A stretch of 64,000 bases of DNA from Bacillus sp. WMMC1349 (GCF_013155385.1 NZ_JABJUQ010000007.1:1780001-1844000); one strand, 5' to 3'; positions 17,889 through 26,943 are shown, counted from the first letter of the stretch. Notes: a model not told the origin generated them from the sequence alone. Made by a program: numbers and translations.

Positions 17889-19610
17889 ATGGCAAAAGTA
17901 ACGGCAGGAGAAGCAGCCGCAGAGGTGCTAATGGACTGGGAAGTGAAGCATCTATTCGGTCTGCCTGGAGACACCATTAATCATTTCGTTGAAAATTTAC
18001 GCAAAACGAAAGAAGACATTGATTTCATACAAGTACGGCATGAAGAAGTAGGTGCACTTGCCGCTTCATCATACGCAAAGCTTACAGGAAACATTGGAGT
18101 ATGCTTGTCCATCGCAGGACCTGGAGCGATTCATTTAATGAATGGACTTTATGATGCAAAGGCAGACGGAGCACCCGTACTTGCTCTTGTCGGACAGGTC
18201 AGCACATCTGAAGTTGGAAAGGACTCATTTCAGGAGGTTCATTTAACACGGATGTTTGAAGACGTAGCGGTATTTAATCAAAGGGTGGATTCACCTAAAT
18301 CCTTACCTGAACTATTAAACCAAGCGATTCGAACAGCCTATGCCAAAAAGGGTGTGTCCGTCCTAGTGATTCCTGATGATATTCCATTTGAAAAAATTGA
18401 CCCGCAAACCATACAAACCACAAGCGTTCGAACCTTTTCACAGGTTGAACCGCATGAGGTGGACCTGAACAAGGCCATTAAATACATTAAAAAATCAGAA
18501 AAGCCGTTGATTCTTGCTGGAACAGGAACAAAAAAAGCACGACATGAATTAGATGCTTTTGCAAAAAACATTGGGGCACCGATTATTTTCAGTCTTCCAG
18601 CTAAAGGAACACTTCCAGACGAACATCCTCACAATCTTGGGCAGCTCGGACAGATTGGAACAAAGCCCGCTTACGAAGCGATGGAAGAGACAGACCTTTT
18701 AATCATGATAGGAACGTCCTTCCCTTACGAAGAATTTTTACCGGAAGATGCCAAAGCAATTCAAATTGATATTGATGCCAGTGAGATTGGGAAACGGTAT
18801 CCAGTATCTGTTGGATTAACAGGTGATGCAGCCGTCACATTGAGCGCATTAAATGAACAAGCACCGATTAAGGCAGAGAGAAACTTTTTAGAAAAATATC
18901 AAGAAGAAATGCAGAAGTGGTGGGGTTCTTTAGAGGAAAAAGAAAAGGAAGTGACCTCAAGCCTTCGCCCACAGCAGGTCATTCCAGAGCTTCAGAAGGC
19001 TGTGGAGGACGATGCCATTCTATCAGTTGACGTCGGAAACGTAACCGTCTGGATGGCACGACACTTCCGTTTCAAGAATCAGATAATGGTCATTTCTAGT
19101 TGGATGGCGACAATGGGTTGTGGACTTCCGGGTGCCATTGCCGGCAGTTTGACACATCCTAACCAACAAGTGGTAGCAGTTTGTGGAGACGGCGGATTTT
19201 CTATGGTTATGCAGGACTTCTTAACAGCCGTAAGGTATAAGATGCCGATATTAGTCGTGATCTTAAACAATTCAAAACTTGGAATGATTCAATATGAGCA
19301 ACAGGAACTTGGTAATCTGAACTACGAAACCGATCTGCAAGAAATGGATTTTGCAAAGTTCGCTGAAGCTTGCGGTGGAACTGGATATAGAGTAGAAAAA
19401 CAAGAAGAATTACGCTCGGCTCTTGATAAGACCTCTAAAGAGAAAGGACCAGTCATCGTGGATGTGGTGATTGAGGACCAGCCGCCATTACCAGGAATTA
19501 TATCTTATGGTCAGGCCGCCAACTATTCTAAATATCTATTAAAAAGATTTTTTGAAGATCAAAAGATTGAGTTGCCCCCTATTAAGACAGCATTGAAAAG
19601 GATGTTATAG
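17889..19610 (+). CDS. ydaP: Pyruvate oxidase, thiamine-diphosphate dependent
   Basis: A 573-aa ThDP/FAD enzyme of the PoxB/YdaP type, almost the length of B. subtilis YdaP (574 aa). The N-terminal ThDP-activating glutamate is in VRHEEVGALAA; the C-terminal ThDP-Mg motif starts CGDGGFSMVMQDF and ends with NNSKLGMI. In B. subtilis it is a general stress protein that may turn pyruvate into acetate and CO2. RBS ACTAGGAGGAGATTAG. A SigB-like promoter lies 40 bases upstream. Followed 59 bases on by the yerD-like gene. Confidence 0.92.
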   Translation: MAKVTAGEAAAEVLMDWEVKHLFGLPGDTINHFVENLRKTKEDIDFIQVRHEEVGALAASSYAKLTGNIGVCLSIAGPGAIHLMNGLYDAKADGAPVLALVGQVSTSEVGKDSFQEVHLTRMFEDVAVFNQRVDSPKSLPELLNQAIRTAYAKKGVSVLVIPDDIPFEKIDPQTIQTTSVRTFSQVEPHEVDLNKAIKYIKKSEKPLILAGTGTKKARHELDAFAKNIGAPIIFSLPAKGTLPDEHPHNLGQLGQIGTKPAYEAMEETDLLIMIGTSFPYEEFLPEDAKAIQIDIDASEIGKRYPVSVGLTGDAAVTLSALNEQAPIKAERNFLEKYQEEMQKWWGSLEEKEKEVTSSLRPQQVIPELQKAVEDDAILSVDVGNVTVWMARHFRFKNQIMVISSWMATMGCGLPGAIAGSLTHPNQQVVAVCGDGGFSMVMQDFLTAVRYKMPILVVILNNSKLGMIQYEQQELGNLNYETDLQEMDFAKFAEACGGTGYRVEKQEELRSALDKTSKEKGPVIVDVVIEDQPPLPGIISYGQAANYSKYLLKRFFEDQKIELPPIKTALKRML

Positions 19611-19669
19611 TTCCCTCATCCCATCAATAAAATGAGAAAGAGAGAAGGCAGGGAAAGGAGCTAACCGGT

Positions 19670-21226
19670 TTGCAGATACTTTTTACCATTTTATTAGCGA
19701 TATTAGTGATCTTACTATTAATTCCAGCTGTGATCGTCACCTATTTATGGTTGAGGGATGCTAAACAGGAAGAGCATGCAGTTTTACGTAACTACCCGAT
19801 TTTAGGTAAGTTGCGTTACATCTTAGAAAAAATAGGGCCAGAGCTGAGACAGTATTTATTTTTAAATAACAATGAAGGCAAGCCTTTTTCAAGAAAAGAC
19901 TATGTGAATACGGTCATTTCCGCAAAATATAAGAGCCGCATGATAGGCTTTGGATCCGAACGTGACTTTGATAAACCGGGGTATTATATTCGTAATCGTT
20001 TTTTTCCGTTGCAACGGGATGAATTGAGTATTGAACAAACGCCAAAGGTTATGACGAAAATCTATAAAATTGATGATGATAACCTGTTTAAAAGAAAGGA
20101 ACATCGCGAAGACCAAGAGGCAGATCCATTTTTACTTAAGGAAGAGGATGCCCCGATTATTGGCGAACATACCTCACGTCAACCTTTTAAGGTTAAAGGG
20201 CTTGTGGGACAATCGGCGATGAGCTACGGTGCATTAGGTGAAAAGGCGATTACAGCACTTTCTACTGGTCTTGCCCGTGCTGGTGGCACCTGGATGAACA
20301 CGGGTGAGGGTGGCCTGTCTTCGCACCATTTAAAGGGCGGAGTAGACATCATCTGTCAGATTGGCCCAGGTTTATTTGGCGTTCGAACCAAGGATGGTGC
20401 ATTTTCTTGGGAGGAATTTAAGAAGAAAAGTGATATTCCAGAGATTAAGGCGTTTGAGTTGAAGCTTGCACAAGGGGCGAAAACCCGCGGTGGTCACGTG
20501 GATGGCTCAAAGGTAACAGAAGAGATTGCAGAGATTCGGAATGTGGAACCATGGAAAACGATCGATAGCCCTAATCGCTTCCGAGAATTCAGTAATTATG
20601 AGCAAATGCTTGATTTTATTGAGCATTTGCGAGATGTCGGAGATAAGCCGGTTGGATTGAAAATGGTACTTGGAAGTACGTCGGATCTTGAAGAGTTTGT
20701 CGCCTATATGGCTAAGTCAGGTAAATATCCTGATTTTATTACGATCGATGGCTCTGAAGGAGGAACGGGTGCAACATATCAAGAACTTGCTGATTCAGCG
20801 GGGATCCCGATATACTCTGCCCTGCCGTTTGTTGATGATATGCTGAAAAAGTATAATATTCGTCAGCATGTGAAGATATTTGCTTCAGGTAAGTTGCTGA
20901 CTCCTGATAAGATTGCGGTAGCCCTTGCTTTGGGTGCAGATTTTGTGAATATCGCAAGAGCCTTGATGTTCTCCGTCGGTTGTATTCAAGCCCAGGTCTG
21001 TCACACGAATCATTGTCCGGTAGGAGTCGCGACGACCGACCCGAAACTGCAAAAGGCATTAGTAGTAGAAGAAAAAACCTATCGCGTCACCAACTACATT
21101 CTCTCGTTACGGGAGGGCCTATTCGATCTAGCAGCCACAGCCGGAATCGACACCCCCGTCAAATTCAGTAGGGAGCATATAGTGTACAAACAAGAAACCG
21201 GCCAACTAGCTGCAGTTGAAACATAA
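19670..21226 (+). CDS. yerD: Membrane-anchored FMN glutamate-synthase-like protein YerD
   Basis: A 518-aa protein of the YerD family. One N-terminal membrane segment (ILFTILLAILVILLLIPAVI) is followed by a glutamate-synthase alpha-type FMN barrel: GQSAMSYGALGEKAITALS, NTGEGGLSSHH, ITIDGSEGGTGATYQELAD and the Cys-rich end CIQAQVCHTNHCPVGVATTD, which resembles the 3Fe-4S cysteine loop of GltB. It has no glutaminase domain, so the true substrate is unknown. TTG start behind GGGAAAGGAGCTAACCGG. Probably in one transcript with ydaP. Confidence 0.88.
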   Translation: MQILFTILLAILVILLLIPAVIVTYLWLRDAKQEEHAVLRNYPILGKLRYILEKIGPELRQYLFLNNNEGKPFSRKDYVNTVISAKYKSRMIGFGSERDFDKPGYYIRNRFFPLQRDELSIEQTPKVMTKIYKIDDDNLFKRKEHREDQEADPFLLKEEDAPIIGEHTSRQPFKVKGLVGQSAMSYGALGEKAITALSTGLARAGGTWMNTGEGGLSSHHLKGGVDIICQIGPGLFGVRTKDGAFSWEEFKKKSDIPEIKAFELKLAQGAKTRGGHVDGSKVTEEIAEIRNVEPWKTIDSPNRFREFSNYEQMLDFIEHLRDVGDKPVGLKMVLGSTSDLEEFVAYMAKSGKYPDFITIDGSEGGTGATYQELADSAGIPIYSALPFVDDMLKKYNIRQHVKIFASGKLLTPDKIAVALALGADFVNIARALMFSVGCIQAQVCHTNHCPVGVATTDPKLQKALVVEEKTYRVTNYILSLREGLFDLAATAGIDTPVKFSREHIVYKQETGQLAAVET

Positions 21227-21280
21227 GGACTGTTCTCGTATTTCATGCGTTCATGCAGTTGAAACATGGGGACGGTTCTC
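21212..21280 (+). repeat. Tandem imperfect 26-base repeat at the 3' end of yerD
   Basis: GCAGTTGAAACAT(AA/GG)GGAC(T/GG)GTTCTC occurs at 21212-21237 and at 21255-21280, 43 bases apart. The first copy includes the last codons and the stop of yerD. The second contains GGGGACGGTTCTC, a word often scattered in Bacillaceae intergenic DNA. Confidence 0.6.
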
Positions 21281-21390
21281 CTGTTTTTATAGAATCGCTG
21301 ATAAACTTCAAAAAATCACTGAAAAAAATAATTCACACTCAAACAGAGATAATAAATCATGCAAAAAAATAGTAAAAACACACTAAAGTA

Positions 21391-21430
21391 GAAAAACCTC
21401 TCCACCCAAGAAGAGGTTTTTCCTTTTTTA
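21391..21430 (+). terminator. Terminator between yerD and the arcC pseudogene
   Basis: AAAACCTCT / AAGAGGTTTTT stem followed by CCTTTTTT; A-rich on the other side, so it could serve both strands. Confidence 0.75.
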
Positions 21431-22553
21431 TGCTAAAACTCCTGACCCGTTTAATGTAATCACCGTTCCAGCCTTTCCATCTAGAGCATCACACGCTTTT
21501 TCCAGTGAGGTTATAATTGTCCGCCGCTCCGGATTTGATTGCACAAAGTTAATCGCTACCTCCACCTTGGGCAGCATACTTCAGGTGAAAACTGCCCCTG
21601 CTCCATATAAGATAACAATTCTTGAATACTCACGTCACTTAGCCGCCGCTGAGTTGGCTTGTTAAAGTCGATGTACACTTCATCAACCGCTGTTAGAATC
21701 ATTAAAGCATCAGCATCGACGAGTTCTGCTAACTTCTGAGAGGCGAAGTCCTTATCAATCACTGCTTCAATTCCCTGCAAGCCCTCTTCCGTTTCTATAA
21801 CAGGAATTCCGCCCCCACCAACTGAAATGACAATATTGCCGCTTTCCACTAGAGAGTTAATCACTTCATGCTCCAAGATACTAACAGGCTTAGGAGAAGG
21901 GACGACCTGTCGCCAGCCGCGGCCAGCACCCTCTTTAAATTCCCTAGCGCTTCTTCCTCGTTATAAAAAGGTCAATTGGCTTTGTTGGATTCGAAAATGC
22001 CGGATCAGCAGGGTCCACCACTACCCGCGTCACTACCGTTACCACATTTTTCACTATTCCATGTTCTTTTAGCATCTTATCCATCGCATTCTGCATCCAG
22101 TAGCCAATCATCCCTTGGCTCATCGCTCCACAGGTATCGAGGGGCATAGCAGGATTCTTAACAGAATCAGCCACTGCCTGCTGCAACAGTATATTGCCAA
22201 CCTGTGGACCATTTCCATGAGAAATAATGATATCCATTCCTTGTTCAATAAACGTCACCAGCTGCAATACCGTAAGTAGAACCGCCAATCGCAAAGAGAA
22301 TCATCAGTATCGGTATCAGCGATTGCTCTCGGCCTCTGAGTTTCCGAATGACCCGCGTAATTCCAGCGTCAATCGACCCGTTTTCATTACCACTCCGAGG
22401 AATCCTCCGATAACTAGAACGAACAAGGCGATGTCCTTCGCATCAAAGAACCCACCGTGCTGTTTTTTCCAGCGCCAATTGGTGAGCTTCGGCAGTGGCA
22501 TCACCAGACTGAATTGCATTACCGCCTAATGAAATGACCATTTTTTGTTTTTT
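21427..22553 (-). pseudogene. arcC: Carbamate kinase arcC with an inserted YfcC-type carrier fragment
   Basis: Reading the minus strand, the start [16 protein letters not shown] and about 33 residues of carbamate kinase are intact. Then at roughly 22475-22270 the sequence becomes a fragment of a YfcC/ArcD-type membrane carrier (DAKDIALFVLVIGGFLGVV, then [17 protein letters not shown]). It then returns to carbamate kinase at [20 protein letters not shown]. Further lesions are a deletion plus frameshift near 21885-21960 and a one-base frameshift near 21590 before the C-terminal part ERRTIITSLEKACDALDG. Carbamate kinase makes ATP from carbamoyl phosphate in the arginine deiminase pathway; this copy is dead. 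No arcA or arcB is nearby. Confidence 0.85.
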
Positions 22554-22556
22554 CAT

Positions 22557-22823
22557 CGCTCAAAAAACTCCTTTCACAAAATGAGACGCGGCTCCATTTA
22601 CAACTAAGCTCTCTAGGCTTGTTGATTTTGTTGTACCTACAATTGGATCTTACTCAATATCTGATGACTCAAGGACCGTTTGCGGTTCTTTTTTGTTGGT
22701 AAATACAACAAAAGAAAGAGAAATACACAAAATGAAGTGCTAACCAAATTCATTGAGAAATATGATGTTGTGATTGATAAGCTAGATCAAAAAAATCTAA
22801 AATAGGAGAGGGAGTGAAGAAAA
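22557..22823. other. Phage-derived gap with the tail of a lost gene
   Basis: After a hairpin at 22671-22694, a frame open to a stop near 22803 encodes NEVLTKFIEKYDVVIDKLDQ, the C-terminal end of a small coiled phage protein of the sort found before holins. The start is gone. Confidence 0.45.
22671..22694 (+). terminator. Terminator-like hairpin before the phage lysis genes
   Basis: AAGGACCG TTTG CGGTTCTT stem followed by TTTT. Confidence 0.7.
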
Positions 22824-23087
22824 ATGAAAAATTTTGATAAAGGTACAGTCATTCGGACGGTGCTTCTTTTTATTGCACTTATTAACCAAACTTTGATTAT
22901 GTTTGGAAAGGGCGCTTTGCCAATCAGTGAAGATCAAGTGAACACGCTGGCAGACGCTTTGTATTTAGTAGGTTCCACAGTGTTTATGATCGTGACTTCA
23001 ATCGTCGCTTGGTACAAAAATAACTATGTCACAGAGAAAGGTAAGAAACAAAAAGAAGTGTTAAAACAAAACGGATTAACAAAATAA
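22824..23087 (+). CDS. Phage holin (SPP1 type)
   Basis: An 87-aa holin with two membrane segments, [20 protein letters not shown] and [20 protein letters not shown], joined by the short turn [14 protein letters not shown], and a basic C-terminal tail. This is the SPP1/PBSX holin layout. In phages it opens the membrane for the endolysin. Directly followed by an endolysin pseudogene, so the lysis cassette is no longer functional as a unit. RBS AGGAGAGGGAGTG. Confidence 0.85.
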   Translation: MKNFDKGTVIRTVLLFIALINQTLIMFGKGALPISEDQVNTLADALYLVGSTVFMIVTSIVAWYKNNYVTEKGKKQKEVLKQNGLTK

Positions 23088-23089
23088 CG

Positions 23090-23114
23090 GGCTGCCAAGA
23101 GGCAGTCTTTTTTT
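23090..23114 (+). terminator. Terminator after the holin gene
   Basis: GGCTGCC AAGA GGCAGTC followed by TTTTTTT. Confidence 0.85.
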
Positions 23115-23140
23115 ATTCAAAAAAATGAGGAGTGGTTTAC

Positions 23141-23965
23141 ATGGTAAAAGTCGTGAAAAATTTTGTGAAAGTTAATCGTTATACTCGTCCAGGTGCTAAA
23201 TTATCAGGAGTTAAAGGAATTGTTATGCACTATACGGCGACGCCTGGGGCATCTTCATTAAATGAACGTAACTATTTCAATGGGACATGTGTTGCAGCTA
23301 AGCGATATGCCTCAGCTCATTACTTTGTGGACCGCAAAGAAGCACAGTACATCATCCCTGAAAATGAAATGGCGTACCATGCACATGATGGAAATCAGTG
23401 TTATGTCAGCTTTTAAAACCAAATGCAAACCAAACAGCAATTAGTGTGGAAATGTGTGTTGAAAAAGACGGAAAAATCCACAGTGCGATAGTTGAAAATG
23501 CGGCTGAACTCGTTGCAAAACTATGTAAGCGATACGGACTATCTACAAGTAGAATCGTTCGTCATTATGATGTTACACGCAAAAACTGCCCGGCTCCTTG
23601 GGTGAGTGATTCAAGTCAACTATCAGCATTTCGGAAAAAAGTTAGTTGATCGTCTGTTGGGGAATAAAACCGGATCTAAAACAGACTCATTCCCAAGTAA
23701 TAGTAAGTCAAGATATTCATTGCCTTCCGGTATTTATAAACTAAAAAGCCCGATGATGAAGGGAACGGCAGTTCGAAAAATTCAAGAAGCACTGGCAGCA
23801 CTTTATTTCTATCCAGACAAAGGGGCGAAGAATAACGGGATTGACGGTTATTACGGTTCAAAAACAAAAGATGCGGTTAGACGGTTCCAATTGATGCATG
23901 GGTTAGTTGCGGACGGTATTTATGGGTCGAAGACGAAGGCGAAACTTGAGGCGTTATTGAAGTAA
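23141..23965 (+). pseudogene. Phage N-acetylmuramoyl-L-alanine amidase, frameshifted
   Basis: An endolysin of the XlyA/CwlA type in three frames. Part 1 has the Amidase_2 start GIVMHYTATPGASS and the zinc-site region YASAHYFVDRKEAQYIIPEN. A lost T in the run at 23411-23414 makes a stop. Part 2 continues NANQTAISVEMCVEKDG to VRHYDVTRKNCPAPW. An extra four bases (GTTA) at 23641-23648 break the frame again. Part 3 is the PG_binding_1 cell-wall domain (GTAVRKIQEALAALYFYP, GYYGSKTKDAVRRFQ, DGIYGSKTKAKLE). The decayed second copy at 27530-28085 reads correctly at both lesion points, which confirms the two indels. Confidence 0.88.
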
Positions 23966-23971
23966 TAAAAA

Positions 23972-24010
23972 GAGCAGGGGCTGCCTGCTCCTTCTATCTT
24001 TTTTCTATCG
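23972..24010. terminator. Terminator after the amidase pseudogene
   Basis: GAGCAGG GGCTG CCTGCTC stem, with T-rich sequence (CTTCTATCTTTTTT) after it. Confidence 0.7.
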
Positions 24011-24241
24011 AGATTCAGTTGAGGATTTTAGGAAACCAATGAACAATGGTGAAATGACAATTACTGCAACAATTAATAAGAGTTTGCTAGATATCAGATT
24101 TAGAAATGTAGTGTTAATTATATATAGGGCTAAAACCATTAAATAAAAAGCCAAGTAAACATAACCGTACACTTTTTTGCTGAATGGTTCTTTCATGTAA
24201 ATCATAAGAAATAGCCCTGCCATTAAAACAAAGAAAGTCAT
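24005..24241 (-). CDS. Small membrane protein, possible immunity protein
   Basis: A 78-aa protein that is almost entirely three membrane segments: TFFVLMAGLFLMIYM, VYLAFYLMVLALYIINTTF and LLLIVAVIVISPLFIGFL. ATG 24241 has AGAAGGGAAACT upstream; the frame is open further up but has no RBS there. It starts 20 bases after the stop of a glycine-rich bacteriocin-like ORF on the same strand, the usual place for an immunity gene. This role is inference. Confidence 0.6.
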   Translation of the reverse strand: MTFFVLMAGLFLMIYMKEPFSKKVYGYVYLAFYLMVLALYIINTTFLNLISSKLLLIVAVIVISPLFIGFLKSSTESR

Positions 24242-24260
24242 AGTTTCCCTTCTTTCATTT

Positions 24261-24990
24261 TTATTGTGGAAAAACCCCAGTTGGAATAGCTGCATATCCA
24301 AGTCCAGTAAAACGTATTCTGACACCATGCCCTTTATGTTCGTCTTGAATCATTTGACCAAAACCTACGAGTCCGCCTCCAATTACTCCGGCAATTGCAC
24401 TTGCTAATTGTGTAGGTGGTACGGGTATAAACCTTGATATTGCAGCAAGACCAGTGGATGCTCCGCCCCCTGCTTTAAATGATTGATACAGTGTTCTTGT
24501 TTCATTACAGTCAAAATAAAGATTATACCCCCACCAGTACACTTTATGACCAGATCGGCCGCAACCTTTTTTCGCCACTTTCATTTTATTATTGTTTCCA
24601 TTATCAAGCGTCAATACACTACCGTTTGCAGAATCTCGCGCTAAATCATCTAACTCTACTTGATTTCTTCCACCAGTATAGCTTCCAAATTCATCATACA
24701 GGTCAGGTTATTGCCATCTTTAACGTACCCTTAGTTCCTTTGTCAACAACTTTCCCTAGCTCATACTTCTTCGGCTTAGAAGACTCATGAGGATACTTAC
24801 CAGAAACGTTTTCAGTACCTATAGTAGAATCGTGAAGCTTTTCCACCTTATGAACAGGCTCGTGAGATTTTGATTTTGGTTGATGAGGAGTTTGGGGATC
24901 TCCGTCACCATGCTCGCCTTTTTGAACCTTCTTGCCCTCGTGTTTTTTGGTCGGGCAGTGAACGGGGTTGCTGGAAGAGCTACTCGGATA
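24261..24990 (-). pseudogene. Bacteriocin-like secreted protein, frameshifted
   Basis: The C-terminal part (24261 to about 24713) reads GGRNQVELDDLARDSANGSV, then VAKKGCGRSGHKVYWWGYN, a Cys-containing region, then a glycine-zipper hydrophobic core (AGGGASTGLAAI, ASAIAGVIGGGLVGFGQMI) and ends TGVFPQ. Upstream in another frame (about 24714-24990) is a hydrophilic His/Lys/Pro-rich stretch ending KGTLKDGNNLT that joins it after one base shift near 24706. No start codon or signal peptide could be placed. The glycine-zipper core and the adjacent small membrane protein suggest a membrane-active peptide. I know no exact family name. Confidence 0.5.
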
Positions 24991-25192
24991 AAGCTTTTTA
25001 GGTAATAGAAAAGACCCTCTGTGAAAGAGGGCTAATCACAAATCTAACAGATTAATCTTCGTCTTCTTCTAAAACATTTTTCTCTCAAAATGATATAAGA
25101 AAAAGTCAAGAAAGTTGTTCGATACTATTCAACCATAATTTTTAATTTATACTACCTAGTCTATATGTTATTCCAGAAATTTATCCAGCCTT

Positions 25193-25384
25193 TTAGGAAC
25201 GCCACTTCATCATTTTTCTCAAAAGAAAAACCAAAATAAGAACTACCACAAAAGATATTAGAAAATTTTTAATGAAGTTAACAGAAAAAAAAATAAAATC
25301 ATGATTTAATACAGAAATTATAACTTGACCTACCAAAGTGACAACAAAAACCATTACAATTAATTGGACTAGCTTGTTTTTCAT
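25193..25384 (-). CDS. Small two-segment membrane protein
   Basis: A 63-aa ORF with two membrane segments (LVQLIVMVFVVTLVGQVIIS and FLISFVVVLILVFLL) and a basic end RKMMKWRS. ATG 25384 follows GGAAGGGGTAATTAGT. Divergent from a truncated signal-peptide ORF 96 bases away, so it may be the immunity partner of a lost secreted peptide. Family not recognised. Confidence 0.5.
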   Translation of the reverse strand: MKNKLVQLIVMVFVVTLVGQVIISVLNHDFIFFSVNFIKNFLISFVVVLILVFLLRKMMKWRS

Positions 25385-25480
25385 ACTAATTACCCCTTCC
25401 TGTTTAGGCACCTTTTTATAATATACCAATATTGTATAATAATAGCACGGAAACCATTATATAAAATGGGAGGATTTATT

Positions 25481-25561
25481 ATGAAAAAAATTTTTGTTTT
25501 ATTGATGGCGCTTTCTATGATAACACTGGTGGTTGGTCAGCAGTCAACTGTTCAGGCTTAA
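25481..25561 (+). pseudogene. Secreted peptide gene interrupted right after the signal peptide
   Basis: MKKIFVLLMALSMITLVVGQ then QSTVQA and a TAA stop: a textbook Sec signal peptide with an AxA-like cleavage site, cut exactly where the mature chain should begin. After the stop the same frame continues EKCPTCESSNILLKP, then more stops. Strong RBS GGGAGGATTTATT. Likely a decayed secreted peptide or bacteriocin precursor. Confidence 0.55.
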
Positions 25562-25789
25562 GAAAAGTGTCCTACTTGTGAAAGCTCAAATATATTGCTG
25601 AAACCCTAATACAACAGAGCTTAACCAACGAAAGATATTTTAAAGAAAGATGGAGTTAATGTCTCTACTTTAAATGAAGAAAGCGCGAATATCGTTAAAG
25701 GATCAAAAAGAAAAATTGTTATTATCGCAGTGAAGATAAATAAACCTATCTAATAACAAATATATAACTCTATTTCACAAATATTGCTG

Positions 25790-25916
25790 GTTACTACGGA
25801 CCGAAAACAAAAGATACCATAAGACGGTTCCAGCTTATGCATGGTCTAGTTGCGAAGGGTATTTATGGACCTAAGACGAAGGCGAAGCTTGAAGCATTGT
25901 TGAAGAAAAAAGTCCT
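25790..25916 (+). pseudogene. Amidase cell-wall-binding fragment, third copy
   Basis: About 125 bases encoding GYYGPKTKDTIRRFQLMHGL and YGPKTKAKLEALLKKK, the PG_binding_1 end of the phage amidase. It differs at about one base from 27967-28081, so the two are a recent duplication, and is less similar to the amidase at 23141. Confidence 0.8.
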
Positions 25917-25937
25917 TTATGGAGGGTGAAACAAAAA

Positions 25938-26027
25938 ATGGCAATGTTTTTTGGGGGGTTACCATCAGAACAAGTTAAATTTCTAGAGGAAGTAAAAAGG
26001 TTGCAAATAAAGGGGACAACCAAATAA
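25938..26027 (+). CDS. Possible 29-aa peptide
   Basis: Short ORF MAMFFGGLPSEQVKFLEEVK with GGAGGGTGAAAC before its ATG, directly downstream of the amidase fragment. The good RBS is the only support. Function unknown. Confidence 0.3.
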   Translation: MAMFFGGLPSEQVKFLEEVKRLQIKGTTK

Positions 26028-26146
26028 TACCTATTGGTGTATATTTTTTACTACTTATTTTGACATATATTGGCAGGTTCGACACAAGCATTCTTAAAAG
26101 ATGATTTAAATAAGCACGACACCTAGGTTATTGCTAGAAGCTATTT

Positions 26147-26377
26147 TTATAAATATATTGTACACAGAACTGTAAAAACACCTATGACAAAATAGTCATT
26201 ACTGTCCATTTTCTTACCGTTTTTAACAAAGACATTCAAAGCCCAATTCAGTTTTGTACCATCAGCAGTCTTGGTAACAAATTTTTTACTTATATGGTAG
26301 TACGTTACTTTGAATAGGGCAAATGCAAATGAACCGAACAAATAGAACAAAAAAAACTTACCAAAAAACAAAAGCAT
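26147..26377 (-). CDS. Small membrane protein
   Basis: A 76-aa protein with N- and C-terminal membrane segments (LLFFGKFFLFYLFGSFAFAL and YFVIGVFTVLCTIYL) around a basic loop with FVTKTADGTKLNWAL. RBS GGGAGTG eight bases before ATG. Resembles other small membrane proteins of this region; no family recognised. Confidence 0.5.
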   Translation of the reverse strand: MLLFFGKFFLFYLFGSFAFALFKVTYYHISKKFVTKTADGTKLNWALNVFVKNGKKMDSNDYFVIGVFTVLCTIYL

Positions 26378-26742
26378 TTGCTGGTCACTCCCACTTATTT
26401 AGTTTCGTTTACCAACAACTTTATTTTACCCAAAATGTTTATTATAGAAAAGGAGACGTTTGTAATATCTTTTTCCTAGAGAAGGAAAACCGCCTGTCCA
26501 ATTGGTTAAAATAACCTTCCCGAAATCAATGGGGGAGAATACAAATTTCTGCACAGCAGAGTAAAATCAACGTTTCTAGGGTTCTTGTCAATGTTCTTTA
26601 AAGAGCATTTATTCTACACTCTTTTTATAAATGTAGACATATCTAAGAAAATGATAGATCAATTCAACTAATTTAATTGCAGAAATCTACTTACTATTGT
26701 AAATAGATTTGGTATCATTAAATTATAGAAAGGAGGGCTAAA
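26378..26742. other. AT-rich gap, no gene seen
   Basis: 365 bases, stop-rich in all frames. The inverted repeat CTATCATTTTC/ GAAAATGATAG-like pieces near 26645 are weak. A small RNA overlapping the next short ORF cannot be excluded. Confidence 0.35.
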
Positions 26743-26892
26743 GTGGACGAGATCAGAAATATAGTACTTACTCTCGCAGGGATTGTTACCATCGTCAAAA
26801 ATATTTATGATATTTGGCAAAAGGAAACCGAAAAGCGAGAAAAGAACAATAAAAAGCGCTCCGCAGATAAGCAAGAAGCGCTAAACACATAG
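26743..26892 (+). CDS. Small amphipathic protein, possible type I toxin-like peptide
   Basis: A 49-aa ORF with GTG start behind GAAAGGAGGGCTAAA. A hydrophobic segment (IRNIVLTLAGIVTIVKNIYD) is followed by a highly charged tail (KETEKREKNNKKRSADK). A perfect hairpin terminator follows within 30 bases. The layout of one hydrophobic segment plus a basic tail recalls type I toxins and small phage membrane proteins. No antisense promoter could be identified with confidence. Confidence 0.5.
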   Translation: MDEIRNIVLTLAGIVTIVKNIYDIWQKETEKREKNNKKRSADKQEALNT

Positions 26893-26920
26893 GAGAAGGG
26901 GAGAAACCCCTTTCTTAAAT
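26893..26920 (+). terminator. Terminator after the 49-aa ORF
   Basis: AAGGGG AGAAA CCCCTTTCTT stem and loop. Confidence 0.65.
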
Positions 26921-26943
26921 CCATTATATCACGTCCACAAATT

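Noticed and set aside
20739..21059. 106-aa minus-strand ORF inside yerD
   Set aside because: Fully covered by the yerD reading frame and without protein-like features.
26668..26874. 68-aa minus-strand ORF
   Set aside because: Antisense to the 49-aa ORF that has a strong RBS and its own terminator; no RBS on the minus strand.
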